A stretch of DNA of 35,116 bases from Nostoc sp. JL34 (GCF_017114945.1 NZ_JABXKQ010000167.1:1-35116); one strand, 5' to 3'; numbered from the stretch's first letter, positions 16,397-25,734 are shown. Translations and numbers: made by a program. The notes: a model not told the origin generated them from the letters alone.

Positions 16397-16435
16397 CGTC
16401 CTTGGTCATTTGTTTTGATTAAATGACTAAGGACG
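16397..16435. terminator. Heptamer-repeat hairpin between convergent genes
   Basis: CGTCCTTGGTCATTT (16397-16411) pairs with AAATGACTAAGGACG (16421-16435), 15 bp with one G-T pair. The left arm belongs to a run of TCATTTG/TCCTTCG heptamer-like units (16370-16411). It sits exactly between the convergent small ORF and murI, so probably stops transcripts from both sides. Confidence 0.55.
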
Positions 16436-16450
16436 AAGGACTAATTAGTT

Positions 16451-17317
16451 TTATTGGAGTTGAGAAATAGCGATATCGGTGAAGGAAACCTCTTCAACTA
16501 TTGGGGTATAGCCTAGCCACTGCACTCCTGACTGAGAAAACTGTTGTGGACAACCGCTGACGGCGAAGCGAGTTGGCAATGGTAGATAAGTATTTCTTAA
16601 GCCTAGTAAGTCTAGCTCTTGGGCACAAGCTGTCACAACATGAACAGCTGGATCAACTAACTGGACTTGAGAGGGGAGGAGTGATCGCAATACTGGTGTA
16701 AGGTGGGGATAATGGGTACAGCCGTGAACTAAGGTGTCAATTTCCTGCTCTAATAAAGGCTCTAGGTAGGCTCGTGCTACTTCAGCAGTGTAAGGGTCGT
16801 GAATGCGGTTTTGCTCGATCAGTGGCACAAACTCTGGACATCCAACTTGCCAGACTTGGACATCAGGAGCAATTTCGAGTATGGCGTGCTTATAAGCATT
16901 ACTCTTAGCTGTAGCTGGAGTAGCAATCACACCAATCCGCTTTCCTTGCTGCACCGCAGCTTTTGCACCAGGTAGAATTACTCCCAAAATGGGTATGCTG
17001 AATTCTTGACGCACGGTTTCTAAGGCTAGGGCAGAACTGGTGTTGCAAGCCATAATCACCATTTTTACCCGTTGCTCTTGTAGCCAGGTAATAATTTCAC
17101 GTGTAAATTGTAAAATTTCTGCTTGTGAACGAATTCCGTAAGGAAGTCGAGCTGTATCCCCAAAGTAAACAATTGATTCATTGGGGAGTTGTCGATATAG
17201 TTGTCGCAGTACCGTTAGTCCACCCACACCACTATCAAAAATGCCAATTGGGGCACGTTGAGGTTCTCGATCAGAAAAATCGTCAAGATTCCCTTTAAAG
17301 ATGGAAGATGAATACAC
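16451..17317 (-). CDS. murI: Glutamate racemase
   Basis: Converts L-glutamate to the D-glutamate used in peptidoglycan stem peptides; cytoplasmic, cofactor-independent. The 288-residue protein has the N-terminal PIGIFDSGVGGLTVLR, the DTARLPYG segment, and the two catalytic cysteines C91 (MACNTSSALA) and C200 (HGCTHYPHL). The start appears to be GTG 17317; the first 22 residues ahead of PIGIFDSG are poorly conserved in type. It follows amiC2-amiC1 on the same strand (130 nt beyond amiC2) and may be co-transcribed with them, linking precursor supply and wall remodelling. Confidence 0.95.
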   Translation of the reverse strand: MYSSSIFKGNLDDFSDREPQRAPIGIFDSGVGGLTVLRQLYRQLPNESIVYFGDTARLPYGIRSQAEILQFTREIITWLQEQRVKMVIMACNTSSALALETVRQEFSIPILGVILPGAKAAVQQGKRIGVIATPATAKSNAYKHAILEIAPDVQVWQVGCPEFVPLIEQNRIHDPYTAEVARAYLEPLLEQEIDTLVHGCTHYPHLTPVLRSLLPSQVQLVDPAVHVVTACAQELDLLGLRNTYLPLPTRFAVSGCPQQFSQSGVQWLGYTPIVEEVSFTDIAISQLQ

Positions 17318-17446
17318 AGGCAGATATAGATTTAGGTTTTTGGATTTTAAATACAGAATTTAGCAGACAATCTCCAAATTGACCACTAAATTCTGTACGT
17401 AAAAGAAGTTTAAATACCACCTCTTTAATTAGTAATTTGTACTATA

Positions 17447-19351
17447 TTACCTCTGCTGTAAGTATTTGAGGATGCCACGAGCGATCGCTTCTGCCATCCG
17501 ATTTTGATACTCTGGTGTTCCTAATCTGGGATTATCCTCGTAACCAGTCATATAGCCTGTTTCCACTAAAATCGAGGGCATGGAGCTTTTCCTGAGGACA
17601 TAAAATCTGGCTTTGCGGGTTCCCCTATTTTTGATAGTACCGATGTCCTGGAGGATAGTATTGCGAACTACTTCAGCTAGAGCGTAACCACTGTCGTAAT
17701 AATATACTTCTAATCCATTGACATCAGGGCGATTATCAACGGAATTAGCGTGAATACTAACAAATAAAGTCGCATTAACTCGCTCAGCGATATCAACCCG
17801 TCCTTGAAGTTCTACGAAAAAGTCAGCATCCCGCGTTAGCAACGCTTGTACACCATTTTGCTCTAAAATTGCTCCTACCCTTTTACCGATAGGCAGAATT
17901 ACATCCTTTTCTAAAAGTCCGCCTAGACCGGGGGCACCTGAGTCTTTTCCACCATGTCCTGGGTCAATAACTACTAGCAATTTCCCTCTAGGAACTGAGG
18001 GGCGTGGTCGTGGCTGGGAGATTGGACGAGGATTATCTATGGGGTTTGGTAATTGACCTTGATCTGGCGATGGCAAGGGAGGTAAAGCAATAGGCGGAGT
18101 AATGCTGCTACCAGAGCGTCGTAATTCTAAAGCTAAAAGCTGGTTGCCAACCTGGTTAAGCTCCCCAATTTGCACTCCGGCTGCTGGTTGAACCAAGACG
18201 GTGACAGTATTGGATTCTTGTGGTTGTAGGCGTACCCGCAGGATAGGGCTATTAGAATTAAAAGTAGGGCCTGTAACTTTGGGAGCTAACTTAGCATTGT
18301 TGATAGTGATGCGGAACAGACCAGAAGTTCTATCCCAGCCTCCTGTAGCAGATAAAGTTTGGTCAGCTCTAATCAGCAGTTGTGTGCCATTATTAGCCAG
18401 TTGCACAGACTGAATGGTAGCAGGTGTGTTACTAGGTTGTTGTATGGGGCGTGGACTGTTACCTCCAGGCACTTGGGCAATGCCACGACTAGGTAGAACT
18501 ACAAAACCACCAACACTGCTAGTGGTTGCTCGCCAATTTGGACTATTTTCGTCCACCTGTAAAGTCAGGCGCACAACAGATGGGCTTGTTTGTAGTTGGG
18601 TGAACTGGATACGGCTAACACCATAGCGATTAATCGCCAAATCTCGCTGCTCTAGATTTGGCGATAAAGTTGCCCCAGCAATGTCGATATTGATTGCCTT
18701 TTGATCGTTGCTACGATTTACCTGAATCTGAGGATTGCCACCACTTGTAGCAATGAAAAAACCATCACCTGTGACTTGTAATTTCTCAATTTGAGTAACC
18801 CTGGCAACAAACGTTCTGTTATTAGGTGGATTAACAGGGTCAGTTGTTACCACATTGTAAATATTTCTTGGAGGGAATGTTGGTGTAGATGTTCTAGGTG
18901 AAGTTGCTGTGGCTATAGCTTGTTCTGGTTGCCCCACAGTATTTTTTGAGGGGGCATTTTCGGCTTCTGGCGTAGGTAATTGCACTGTCCAGCGATCGCC
19001 AGTTGTACCAACAAATTGCACTCCTTTGGGGTCTAAAGTATAACCAGGAGTGATTTCAACCACTATGCGTGTTGTCTGTTCATCAAACTGCCCAACACGA
19101 ATCGAACGAATTGCACCGCCCACTTGTTGGGTTAGCTGCGGACGCCCAAATGTGGTTCCTGGCAAATCAATTACCAAACGAGTGGGGTTAAAAATTAATT
19201 GTGCTTGGGGTTGAACATTCCCTAAAGTATTAATTTCCAGCCTGTTTTGATTGGCATCAAAACGCCAAGATTCGAGTTTCGCGGCCATTGCCGGCGACGA
19301 TAGCATGAAGATGGTTCCAATAGTACTGGATAGTAACCAGCGTAATTTCAC
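17447..19351 (-). CDS. amiC2: AMIN-domain N-acetylmuramoyl-L-alanine amidase (second of tandem pair)
   Basis: Periplasmic zinc amidase that cleaves the bond between MurNAc and the stem peptide; in Nostoc such enzymes perforate the septum between cells and are needed for heterocysts. It has a signal peptide (about 1-23, ending SSPAMA), AMIN domain 1 (24-130), two further AMIN-like beta domains (about 185-290 and 310-405), a Pro-rich linker (about 418-455), and a C-terminal Amidase_3 domain (about 458-634). Zinc and catalytic residues are visible in IDPGHGGKDSG, GGLLEKDV, SIHAN and VETGYMTG. The start is GTG, with AGGAGAAAAG upstream. The gene order amiC1-amiC2-murI identifies it, as I recall, with alr0093 (hcwA) of PCC 7120. 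Confidence 0.93.
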   Translation of the reverse strand: MKLRWLLSSTIGTIFMLSSPAMAAKLESWRFDANQNRLEINTLGNVQPQAQLIFNPTRLVIDLPGTTFGRPQLTQQVGGAIRSIRVGQFDEQTTRIVVEITPGYTLDPKGVQFVGTTGDRWTVQLPTPEAENAPSKNTVGQPEQAIATATSPRTSTPTFPPRNIYNVVTTDPVNPPNNRTFVARVTQIEKLQVTGDGFFIATSGGNPQIQVNRSNDQKAINIDIAGATLSPNLEQRDLAINRYGVSRIQFTQLQTSPSVVRLTLQVDENSPNWRATTSSVGGFVVLPSRGIAQVPGGNSPRPIQQPSNTPATIQSVQLANNGTQLLIRADQTLSATGGWDRTSGLFRITINNAKLAPKVTGPTFNSNSPILRVRLQPQESNTVTVLVQPAAGVQIGELNQVGNQLLALELRRSGSSITPPIALPPLPSPDQGQLPNPIDNPRPISQPRPRPSVPRGKLLVVIDPGHGGKDSGAPGLGGLLEKDVILPIGKRVGAILEQNGVQALLTRDADFFVELQGRVDIAERVNATLFVSIHANSVDNRPDVNGLEVYYYDSGYALAEVVRNTILQDIGTIKNRGTRKARFYVLRKSSMPSILVETGYMTGYEDNPRLGTPEYQNRMAEAIARGILKYLQQR

Positions 19352-19788
19352 AGTCTTTTCTCCTGATTCACATTCATGGGAGCCGTCAACATCTCAACAT
19401 ATTGGCAAATCCTCACACCGTCACCGCGCACACTAAAGTTTTGCGCTGTTATTAAGACACAGCTAATGGCGTAAAATATAGCACGCTCCTCTGATTTTGC
19501 CATGCCATTAGCCCATATATTTTTGACTGCCAATTTTAGATTTTAAATTGCCGATTCAAGAAAAGCCGATTTTAGATTAATACCGGACTAACGTCCTGCT
19601 ACGCTAACACCCTTTGTGGGTGACACCAATCCAAAATCCAAAATCTGTTGACATGCATTGCATCAGATGACAATAACAAAGAAGCTACTCCTGTCCTGCC
19701 GCAAGAATACTTAAATTGGTTTTACTACTAAATTGGATAAAAATGATAAAGATTAGATGTATTTACTCAATAATTTCGACTAAATTAC
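19352..19788 (-). other. Spacer between the tandem amidase genes, with duplicated leader
   Basis: The 75 nt next to the downstream amidase start (about 19352-19425) resembles the matching region upstream of the other amidase (about 21670-21745), including GAGAAA-type ribosome binding sequence, 'GGAGCCGTC' and 'GTGACGG'-like blocks. The rest carries a common Nostoc intergenic repeat (near 19585-19625, GGACTAACGTCCTGCTACGC). No ORF of interest. Confidence 0.6.
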
Positions 19789-21669
19789 TTATCTTCTCTT
19801 TAGATACTGAAGAACACCACGAGCGATCGCTTCCGCCATTTGATTTTGGTAAGCTGAGGTTCTGAGCCTAGCCATATCCTCTCGACCAGTCATATAACCC
19901 GTTTCCACGAGAATAGAGGGCATAGAACTTTTTCTGAGGACATAAAATCTGGCTCGTCGTACTCCTCTGTCTTTGAGAGTACCAATACTTTGGAGAATGC
20001 TACTGCGGACAATGCGAGCTAGATCCAGACCGCTATCGTAATAATAGACTTCCAAGCCATTGACATCTGGACGACTCGCACCTGCTGAATTAGCGTGGAT
20101 GCTAACAAACACATCAGCATTAGCTCGCTCTGCTAATTGCACCCGTCCTGGAAGGGTAACAAAATAGTCAGAATCCCGTGTCATAATAACTTGTACGCCA
20201 TTTCGCTGCAAAATCTCTGCAAGTTTCCTACCAATAGGCAAGATAACATCCTTTTCGCGTGCACCCCCAATGCCCAGTGCTCCTGAGTCCTTACCGCCAT
20301 GTCCGGGGTCGATAATGACTACCACTCGCCCATTGGTAACTCGGCGCTGTGGTTGTGTTAGAGGCTGGGGATTGGGATTATTTGGGTCTGGGAATGGGCC
20401 TCGGTTTGGCGGTGGTAGCCCAGGTAAAGCAAAGGGGGGTCTTCCAGGGAGGGCGACAACTCGCCGAGAGCCTTGTATTTGTAAAGCCAAAAGCTGATCG
20501 CCGATTTGTCTGGGTTGCCCAATTTGTACTCCGCCTGCTGGTTGAACTAAGACAACGACAGTGTTGGGTGCTTGGGGTTGCAGACGTACCCGAAGAATGG
20601 GGCTATTGGCAGCAAAAGTAGGGCCTGTAACTCTGGGAGCTAACTTGGCATTGGTAATTGTGACGCGGAACAGACCTGAGGATCTATCCCAGGTTCCCGT
20701 GGCAGATAAAGTTTGGTCGGCTCTAATTAGTAGTTGTGTGCCATTATCAGCCAGTTGCACAGACTCAATTGTTGCTGGCGAGTTGTTGGCAGATGGTCTG
20801 TTGGGAAAGGAAACAGATTCTGACTGATTGTCCGAATTATTACTTCCAGGTAATCTGACAACACGACTAGGTAGAACTACCAAACCACCGTCGTTACTAT
20901 TAGTTGCTCGCCAGTCTGGGCTATTTTTATCTACCCGCAAACTCAGGCGGACGCTAGGAGGTTGAGTTTGTAGTTGGGTGAATTCGACACGGCTAATACC
21001 ATGTTTGTTAACGGGTATATTATTCTGCTGCGCTAGACGTGGTGATAAAGATGCGCCAGAGATATCCACGAAGATGGTAGCGCGATCGCGGCTGCGAATT
21101 ACCTGAATCGGAGGATTACCACCACTGGTGCGAACAAACAACCCATCGCCTGTTACTTGTAAGTTCTCAATTTGAGTCGCCCCTCGTGTAGTAGTGGCAA
21201 CCCTTGAGATCCGAGGTTGAGGTTCTGAGTCTGGGGTAACTACACTGTAAGCACTTCTCGGAGATGAAGCTACTTTTTCGACTTCTGGCTTAGGTAGTTG
21301 CACTGTCCAGCGATCGCCAGTTGTACCAACAAATTGTACTCGTTTGGGGTCTAAAGTATAACCAGGAGTCAGTTCGACAACTATGCGTGTTGTTTCTGTA
21401 TCAAACTGCCCAACACGGATTGAGCGAATTCCACTGCCCACCTGTTGGGTTAGCTGCGCACGCCCAAATGTAGTTCCTGGCAAATCAATTACCAGCCGAG
21501 TCGGATTGAAAATTAGTTGTGCTTGGGGTTGAACTGCTCCCACAGTATTAATTTCCAGCCTGTTTTGATTGGCATCAAAGCGCCAAGATTCAAGTTTCGC
21601 AGCCATTACTGGCGACGATAGCATGAAGATAGTTCCAATAGTGCTGGGTAGTAACCAGTGTAATTTCAC
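19789..21669 (-). CDS. amiC1: AMIN-domain N-acetylmuramoyl-L-alanine amidase (first of tandem pair)
   Basis: Paralogue of the adjacent amidase with the same plan: signal peptide ending SSPVMA, AMIN domain (LESWRFDANQNRLEINT), two AMIN-like domains, a Pro/Asn-rich linker, and an Amidase_3 domain with IDPGHGGKDSG, GGAREKDV, SIHANSA and VETGYMTG. It has 626 residues from GTG 21669; the frame continues further upstream, but GTG with AGGAGAAAGGACT before it matches the sister gene exactly. The pair is most alike in the first AMIN and in the amidase domain and differs most in the linker and the stretch before AMIN 2. Both are probably secreted through the plasma membrane to act at septa. By gene order this corresponds, from memory, to alr0092. 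Confidence 0.92.
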   Translation of the reverse strand: MKLHWLLPSTIGTIFMLSSPVMAAKLESWRFDANQNRLEINTVGAVQPQAQLIFNPTRLVIDLPGTTFGRAQLTQQVGSGIRSIRVGQFDTETTRIVVELTPGYTLDPKRVQFVGTTGDRWTVQLPKPEVEKVASSPRSAYSVVTPDSEPQPRISRVATTTRGATQIENLQVTGDGLFVRTSGGNPPIQVIRSRDRATIFVDISGASLSPRLAQQNNIPVNKHGISRVEFTQLQTQPPSVRLSLRVDKNSPDWRATNSNDGGLVVLPSRVVRLPGSNNSDNQSESVSFPNRPSANNSPATIESVQLADNGTQLLIRADQTLSATGTWDRSSGLFRVTITNAKLAPRVTGPTFAANSPILRVRLQPQAPNTVVVLVQPAGGVQIGQPRQIGDQLLALQIQGSRRVVALPGRPPFALPGLPPPNRGPFPDPNNPNPQPLTQPQRRVTNGRVVVIIDPGHGGKDSGALGIGGAREKDVILPIGRKLAEILQRNGVQVIMTRDSDYFVTLPGRVQLAERANADVFVSIHANSAGASRPDVNGLEVYYYDSGLDLARIVRSSILQSIGTLKDRGVRRARFYVLRKSSMPSILVETGYMTGREDMARLRTSAYQNQMAEAIARGVLQYLKRR

Positions 21670-22350
21670 AGTCCTTTCTCCTAATTCACGTTCATGGGAG
21701 CCGTCCATATCTCAACTCATTGGTAAATCATCACATCGTCACCACCTAAACTTGACCTTTGATACTTTTTTTGATTTTTAAGCTGGTATTCCAGGGTTTT
21801 TCAAGTAATTAAACTACACTACTTCCTACTCCCTATTCCCGTCTCAATCGTGGTCTAAATACCTAAAAACTTTTGTAAGACACACTTAAATAAGTTATCA
21901 GGTTTCATATTGGGTCTAAATTTCCATGCGAAACCTTCCACCTGTAAAAGTGGGGAATTTTGACTTCCAATAAAGCTAGAAAACTGATAATTGATAGCTG
22001 TTCACTAATAAATGTTTGTTCTTTGTTGCCATCGATGCACTGAGTAAATAATTCCCATTACTGTCAGATGATCTAGCAAGATTTATGGGTGTTACTCCCC
22101 AATTATCTGGAAAATATTCAGATAAAGGCTTACAAGCCCAGGGAGACTGAAAATAAGTAACATTTTGAATGCTAGTAGAAATTAGAAACAAACGATTATT
22201 CTACAATCACACGGGACGGAGATTTGGGGAGAGAAGTTTCCATTGCACAATTGGGAGATGGGGGAGCAGAGGGAGATAAGGGAAACAAGTTTCTTCCTTG
22301 TCTCTTTCCAACGCCCCATGCCCCCTGCCTAATTCCCCATTCCCCAATAA
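21670..22350. other. Spacer upstream of amiC1, with low-complexity repeat tract
   Basis: The first about 75 nt is the amidase leader. At about 22215-22345 there is a G/A-rich tract with GGGGGAG, then CCCCATGCCCCCTGCC and CCCCATTCCCC, typical of Nostoc intergenic low-complexity repeats; it lies just downstream of the antiporter gene. A 71-codon minus-strand frame (21976-22191) is not convincing. Confidence 0.5.
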
Positions 22351-23829
22351 TTAACGATCGCTAGAATCTGGGGTTACTTCCAAATTGCCACTGTCATTTG
22401 ATGCTGGCACCCTTGACTGAGATGGTTCAATTACCAACGAAGTTCCAGAGGAACCGTCTAAAAGTAGTTGCTCTGAACCTGCTTCCACAGTTTTTGGATC
22501 TGGAAATACAAATCGTAGCAAGGGAGGAGCTAAAAAGGTTGTCAAGATAACCATCATGATAATTGCTGCCCCTAATGGTTTCGAGAGAGCGCCACTGGCA
22601 GCACCGACACCAGCAAACACTAACCCAACCTCGCCTCTGGGAATCATCCCTACACCGATCGCTAAACGGTTTATTTCGGGTTGACCAAACACGCTTAAAC
22701 CTGTGATCACTTTACCAAGAATGGCTACTGTAATCAGGAAAGTTGCCATAATTAGACCTTCACGATTGTCGGGAATTGCTGGGTTTAATACTCCCAAATC
22801 GGTTTTTGCCCCAACAGTCACAAAGAAAATTGGCACTAATATATCGGCAATGGGAGAGACTTGCTTTTGTAGTTCTTTGCGCTTATCTGTCTCTTCTAGG
22901 ACTAAACCAGCCGCAAAAGCTCCCAGAATTGCTTCTAAGTGGATGACGGCGGCAAGGTATGCCATAGCAAAGGCGAAGATCAATGCTGGTATTACCAGTC
23001 CACCGCGTGTTTTGAGCTGATCGGCGATCGCTACAAAGGACTTATTGAAAACATTGCCTAGTAGGATTGCTCCCAAAATAAAACCAGTAGCACTGATAAT
23101 CAAATAGATAACTTTGCTTACATCTACCACACCATCTTTAGCTAGGCTGGCAACTACCGCTAAAACGATGATTCCCAGTACATCATCAATTACGGCAGCA
23201 CCTAAAATAATCTGCCCTTCTTTAGAATTGAGTCGCCCCAATTCTGACAGTACTTTGGAAGTAATACCAATACTAGTGGCAGTCAAAGCCGCTCCTGCAA
23301 AAATTGCGGGTACAGCGCCAATACCAAACAAAGTCATCAGTCCCACAGTCCCAGCAGCAAAGGGTACTGCTACCCCGACTACTGCGACGACACTAGCTTG
23401 GATACCAACTGCCATTAAGTCTTTTAAGTTCGATTCCAAGCCGATTTCAAACAGCAGGATGATCACACCCAATTCTGCCAAAACGGAAACGACCTCAGAC
23501 TGCGCTGCAAACACCCCTGGAGTGGCTTCAGGCGTTAAACCAGCAGTGGCTTGAAGGAAGGACATGATTAAAGAGTTAGAACTGTCTGTGCTGCCTTCTG
23601 GAAACACCAAAAGGTGGAAAACAGAGATCCCAACTACCACACCGCCCACGAGTTCGCCTAAGACAGGCGGCAAACCCACTTGGTTTGATAACTCTCCACC
23701 AACTTTGCTGGCGAGGTAAATGACTACTAAGCTTAATAGCACTGCTGCTACTACCATTGAACTGTCTGCGGCTTGTGTTGCGCTAGCCAGCAGAGGAAAA
23801 GAAAAGCTGATTGGATCTAACAAATGCAT
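22351..23829 (-). CDS. CPA2-family cation:proton antiporter
   Basis: Multi-pass Na+/H+ or K+/H+ antiporter of the CPA2 (Kef/NapA-type) family. The 492-residue protein has about 12 hydrophobic segments (about 25-435) and a hydrophilic 55-residue tail. Family blocks include GLPPVLGELVGGVVVG, ILLFEIGLESNLKDL, GAAVIDDVLGIIVLAVV (with the ion-binding D-D pair), and GMIPRGEVGLVFAGVG. I place the start at ATG 23829 because the longer frame would start at TTG and lacks the family N-terminus. The sequence is close to cyanobacterial NapA/NhaS3-type proteins, but the ion and the membrane (plasma or thylakoid) cannot be read from sequence. Confidence 0.87.
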   Translation of the reverse strand: MHLLDPISFSFPLLASATQAADSSMVVAAVLLSLVVIYLASKVGGELSNQVGLPPVLGELVGGVVVGISVFHLLVFPEGSTDSSNSLIMSFLQATAGLTPEATPGVFAAQSEVVSVLAELGVIILLFEIGLESNLKDLMAVGIQASVVAVVGVAVPFAAGTVGLMTLFGIGAVPAIFAGAALTATSIGITSKVLSELGRLNSKEGQIILGAAVIDDVLGIIVLAVVASLAKDGVVDVSKVIYLIISATGFILGAILLGNVFNKSFVAIADQLKTRGGLVIPALIFAFAMAYLAAVIHLEAILGAFAAGLVLEETDKRKELQKQVSPIADILVPIFFVTVGAKTDLGVLNPAIPDNREGLIMATFLITVAILGKVITGLSVFGQPEINRLAIGVGMIPRGEVGLVFAGVGAASGALSKPLGAAIIMMVILTTFLAPPLLRFVFPDPKTVEAGSEQLLLDGSSGTSLVIEPSQSRVPASNDSGNLEVTPDSSDR

Positions 23830-23915
23830 GGGTTCTGTGAAAATCCTTCTCTTTGATTCTGACGCGTTTCTGAAAAACATCCATCTATGGAGACGCAATT
23901 GGCAGCTTTTAAAAC

Positions 23916-24329
23916 TTAATTTGTGTCATTTGTCAACTCAATCAAACGCTGCCAGTAGACTTCCCAAACCGGGACTACGGACAGTCTCGGAAGTCGCAGC
24001 AAGTCAAAGTCTGTGAATTTATTGTCCTGTTTAATTTGAGCTAGGGTAAGGGGTTGGTGTACTCTTTGTAATGCCCGTACATCTACAACTGCCCGTTTGC
24101 TGTCATTGAGTGTTGGATCGATATAAGGTTGACTAACTATCTCTGCTAAACCTATGATTTGCCGTTCTTTGCCTGTGTGATAAATCATCGTCAAGTCACC
24201 AGAAAGCATGGTACGTAGATGTTTCAGGGCTAAAGAATTGTTGACTCCATCCCAAACTGTACTGCCGTCCCGTTCTAAATCGAAGTAGGAATAATTTTCC
24301 GGTTCAGTTTTCAGCAGCCAATACGCCAT
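23916..24329 (-). CDS. EVE-domain protein
   Basis: A 137-residue protein that is all EVE domain (PUA-like fold, as in thymocyte nuclear protein 1). Seen: AYWLLKTEPENYSYFDL (N-terminal signature), TVWDGVNNSLALKHLRTM, and GDLTMIYHTGKERQIIGLAEI. EVE domains bind modified bases or RNA and are often near restriction or RNA-modification genes; no such gene lies here, so the role is open. ATG 24329 is supported by the conserved N-terminus. It lies 86 nt upstream of the antiporter start on the same strand, so co-transcription is possible. Confidence 0.85.
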   Translation of the reverse strand: MAYWLLKTEPENYSYFDLERDGSTVWDGVNNSLALKHLRTMLSGDLTMIYHTGKERQIIGLAEIVSQPYIDPTLNDSKRAVVDVRALQRVHQPLTLAQIKQDNKFTDFDLLRLPRLSVVPVWEVYWQRLIELTNDTN

Positions 24330-24554
24330 GACAAAATCTCCAAAAAGGCTAGTGTAATTTTTTTAGTTTCCAAAAATGTAACCATTTCAGCTTTTGACTG
24401 TGGCAGTGTCAAAGTAAGAACATACAAATCGTATCTAGCGATCGCACTTGAGTTGTGAAAAACTTGTGGTGGCTGTTGACTCTCAACGGCCACCAGAAGA
24501 TTGCTACATACGTTTATTAAAAACATCTGTGGATAGTTTGAGGAGTGCAATTTT

Positions 24555-25298
24555 ATGACTAGAGCCGCTTTACCTGGTTCTCAATTTCCATCTGGAAACT
24601 TGTGGAAAATACTGCCTTTAGCAATGCTTTTATGTACAACTTTTGTACTACCTGCATTCGCACAAGAAAAGGATAAATTGTGGCGAACCCTTAGTGTCAG
24701 TGGTCGCGGAGTGGAAACAATTCCCACAACCCTGGGGCAAGTCAGTTTAGGAGTAGAAATTCAGGGGAAAACAGCACAAGAGGTACAGCAAGAAGCCGCT
24801 CAGAGGTCATCGGCTGTGGTTGCGTTTCTCAAGAGCAAAAATGTTGAAAAATTACAAACTACTGGTATCCGGCTCAACCCAGTTTACAGCTACACCAATA
24901 ATGTGCAGCAGATTACAGGCTATGCTGCCACTAACACTGTAAGTTTTAGAATTCCTGTTGAGCAAGCTGGGACATTATTGGATGATGCAGTCAAAGCCGG
25001 TGCGACACAAATTAACGGCATTAGTTTTGTTGCGAATGATGAAGCGATCGCAACTGCTCAAAAGCAAGCATTAAAAGAAGCTACTCAAGACGCGCGGCAG
25101 CAAGCTGATGCCGTTTTCAGTGCCTTGGGTTTTAAATCCAAAGAAATAGTGAGCATTCAAGTTAATAATGCCAGTGCGCCTCCACCACCACCAATGTTTT
25201 TACGGGCTGAGGCTGCCAAGTCGGCTGATGCTTCCACCCCTATTGTTGGTGGTGAACAGCAAGTAGAAGCATCGGTGACGCTGCAAATCAGTTATTAG
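24555..25298 (+). CDS. SIMPL-domain (DUF541/YggE-like) exported protein
   Basis: A 247-residue protein with a signal peptide (about 1-36, cleavage after PAFA, then QEKD), followed by a SIMPL domain: TLSVSGRGVETIPTTLGQVS at the start, SSAVVAFLKSKNVEKLQTTG, and GYAATNTVSFRI in the middle, and VEASVTLQISY at the end. SIMPL proteins are periplasmic and form ring-shaped multimers; YggE in Escherichia coli is linked to oxidative stress tolerance, but a function here is not established. A GGAG ribosome site precedes ATG 24555. It is divergent from the EVE gene and convergent with ssb. Confidence 0.88.
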   Translation: MTRAALPGSQFPSGNLWKILPLAMLLCTTFVLPAFAQEKDKLWRTLSVSGRGVETIPTTLGQVSLGVEIQGKTAQEVQQEAAQRSSAVVAFLKSKNVEKLQTTGIRLNPVYSYTNNVQQITGYAATNTVSFRIPVEQAGTLLDDAVKAGATQINGISFVANDEAIATAQKQALKEATQDARQQADAVFSALGFKSKEIVSIQVNNASAPPPPPMFLRAEAAKSADASTPIVGGEQQVEASVTLQISY

Positions 25299-25311
25299 TC
25301 ATTAGTCCTTT

Positions 25312-25353
25312 GTCATTGGTCATTAGGATTACTAACAACTAATGACCAATGAC
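25312..25353. terminator. Heptamer-repeat hairpin between convergent SIMPL and ssb genes
   Basis: GTCATTGGTCATTAG (25312-25326) pairs perfectly with CTAATGACCAATGAC (25339-25353), a 15-bp stem with a 12-nt loop. The arms are built from TCATTAG/TCATTGG heptamers, as at 16397-16435. Placed between convergent genes, it probably terminates both transcripts. Confidence 0.6.
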
Positions 25354-25357
25354 TAAA

Positions 25358-25720
25358 TTAGAAATGTTCTGAGGACATATCTGCCGTACCGCCCTCTGCG
25401 TCTCGCTTAGAGCCTAATAAATCCAGTTGGTCTACTTGGATAACTGGTGATGATCGATTTGCTCCTGTTTGGCGATCGCTCCATGTGTCAAACTTCAAAG
25501 AACCTTTGACAGCAATCTGTCTGCCTTTGCGTACATAATTACCTGCTACCTCCGCCGTTTTTCCCCATAGTTCTAAATTAAACCAGTCGGTATGTTCACC
25601 TTCTTTAGTGCGGCGATTAACAGCTAGTGTCAATTTACACTTAACACTACCAGACTCAAAATACTTAATCTCTGGGTCGCCGCCTACACGACCAATGAGG
25701 GTGACAACATTTATACTCAT
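25358..25720 (-). CDS. ssb: Single-strand-binding-protein-like protein without acidic C-terminal tip
   Basis: OB-fold DNA-binding protein of 120 residues. Seen: SINVVTLIGRVGGDPEIKYF, KCKLTLAVNRRTKEGEHTDW, FNLELWGKTAEVAGNYVRKG, RQIAVKGSLKFDTWSDRQTG. The bacterial SSB consensus ends with an acidic, DDDIPF-like tip that recruits repair proteins; this one ends MSSEHF, so it is a naturally short SSB. In PCC 7120, as I recall, Alr0088 is such a truncated SSB-like protein, and All4779 the main full-length one. A LexA-like box lies 15 nt before the ATG, so it is probably induced by DNA damage. AAGGT before the ATG is the likely ribosome site. Confidence 0.9.
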   Translation of the reverse strand: MSINVVTLIGRVGGDPEIKYFESGSVKCKLTLAVNRRTKEGEHTDWFNLELWGKTAEVAGNYVRKGRQIAVKGSLKFDTWSDRQTGANRSSPVIQVDQLDLLGSKRDAEGGTADMSSEHF

Positions 25721-25734
25721 GTGCGTTACCTTTT

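Noticed and set aside
20270..20827. Overlapping plus-strand ORFs opposite amiC1
   Set aside because: Gly/Arg/Trp-rich shadows of the Pro-rich linker and AMIN region.
21976..22191. 71-codon minus-strand ORF upstream of amiC1
   Set aside because: Composition is protein-like in places but there is no ribosome site, no recognised family, and its end runs into repeat-like sequence.
22215..22345. G-rich/C-rich tract considered as a CRISPR or phage attachment site
   Set aside because: No regular repeat-spacer pattern and no integrase; low-complexity intergenic repeat.
23114..23554. 146-codon plus-strand ORF opposite the antiporter gene
   Set aside because: Ala/Thr/Pro-rich shadow of the antisense strand of a clear membrane protein.
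24311..24550. 79-codon minus-strand ORF between EVE and SIMPL genes
   Set aside because: Overlaps the start of the EVE gene and fills the divergent promoter region; no family features.
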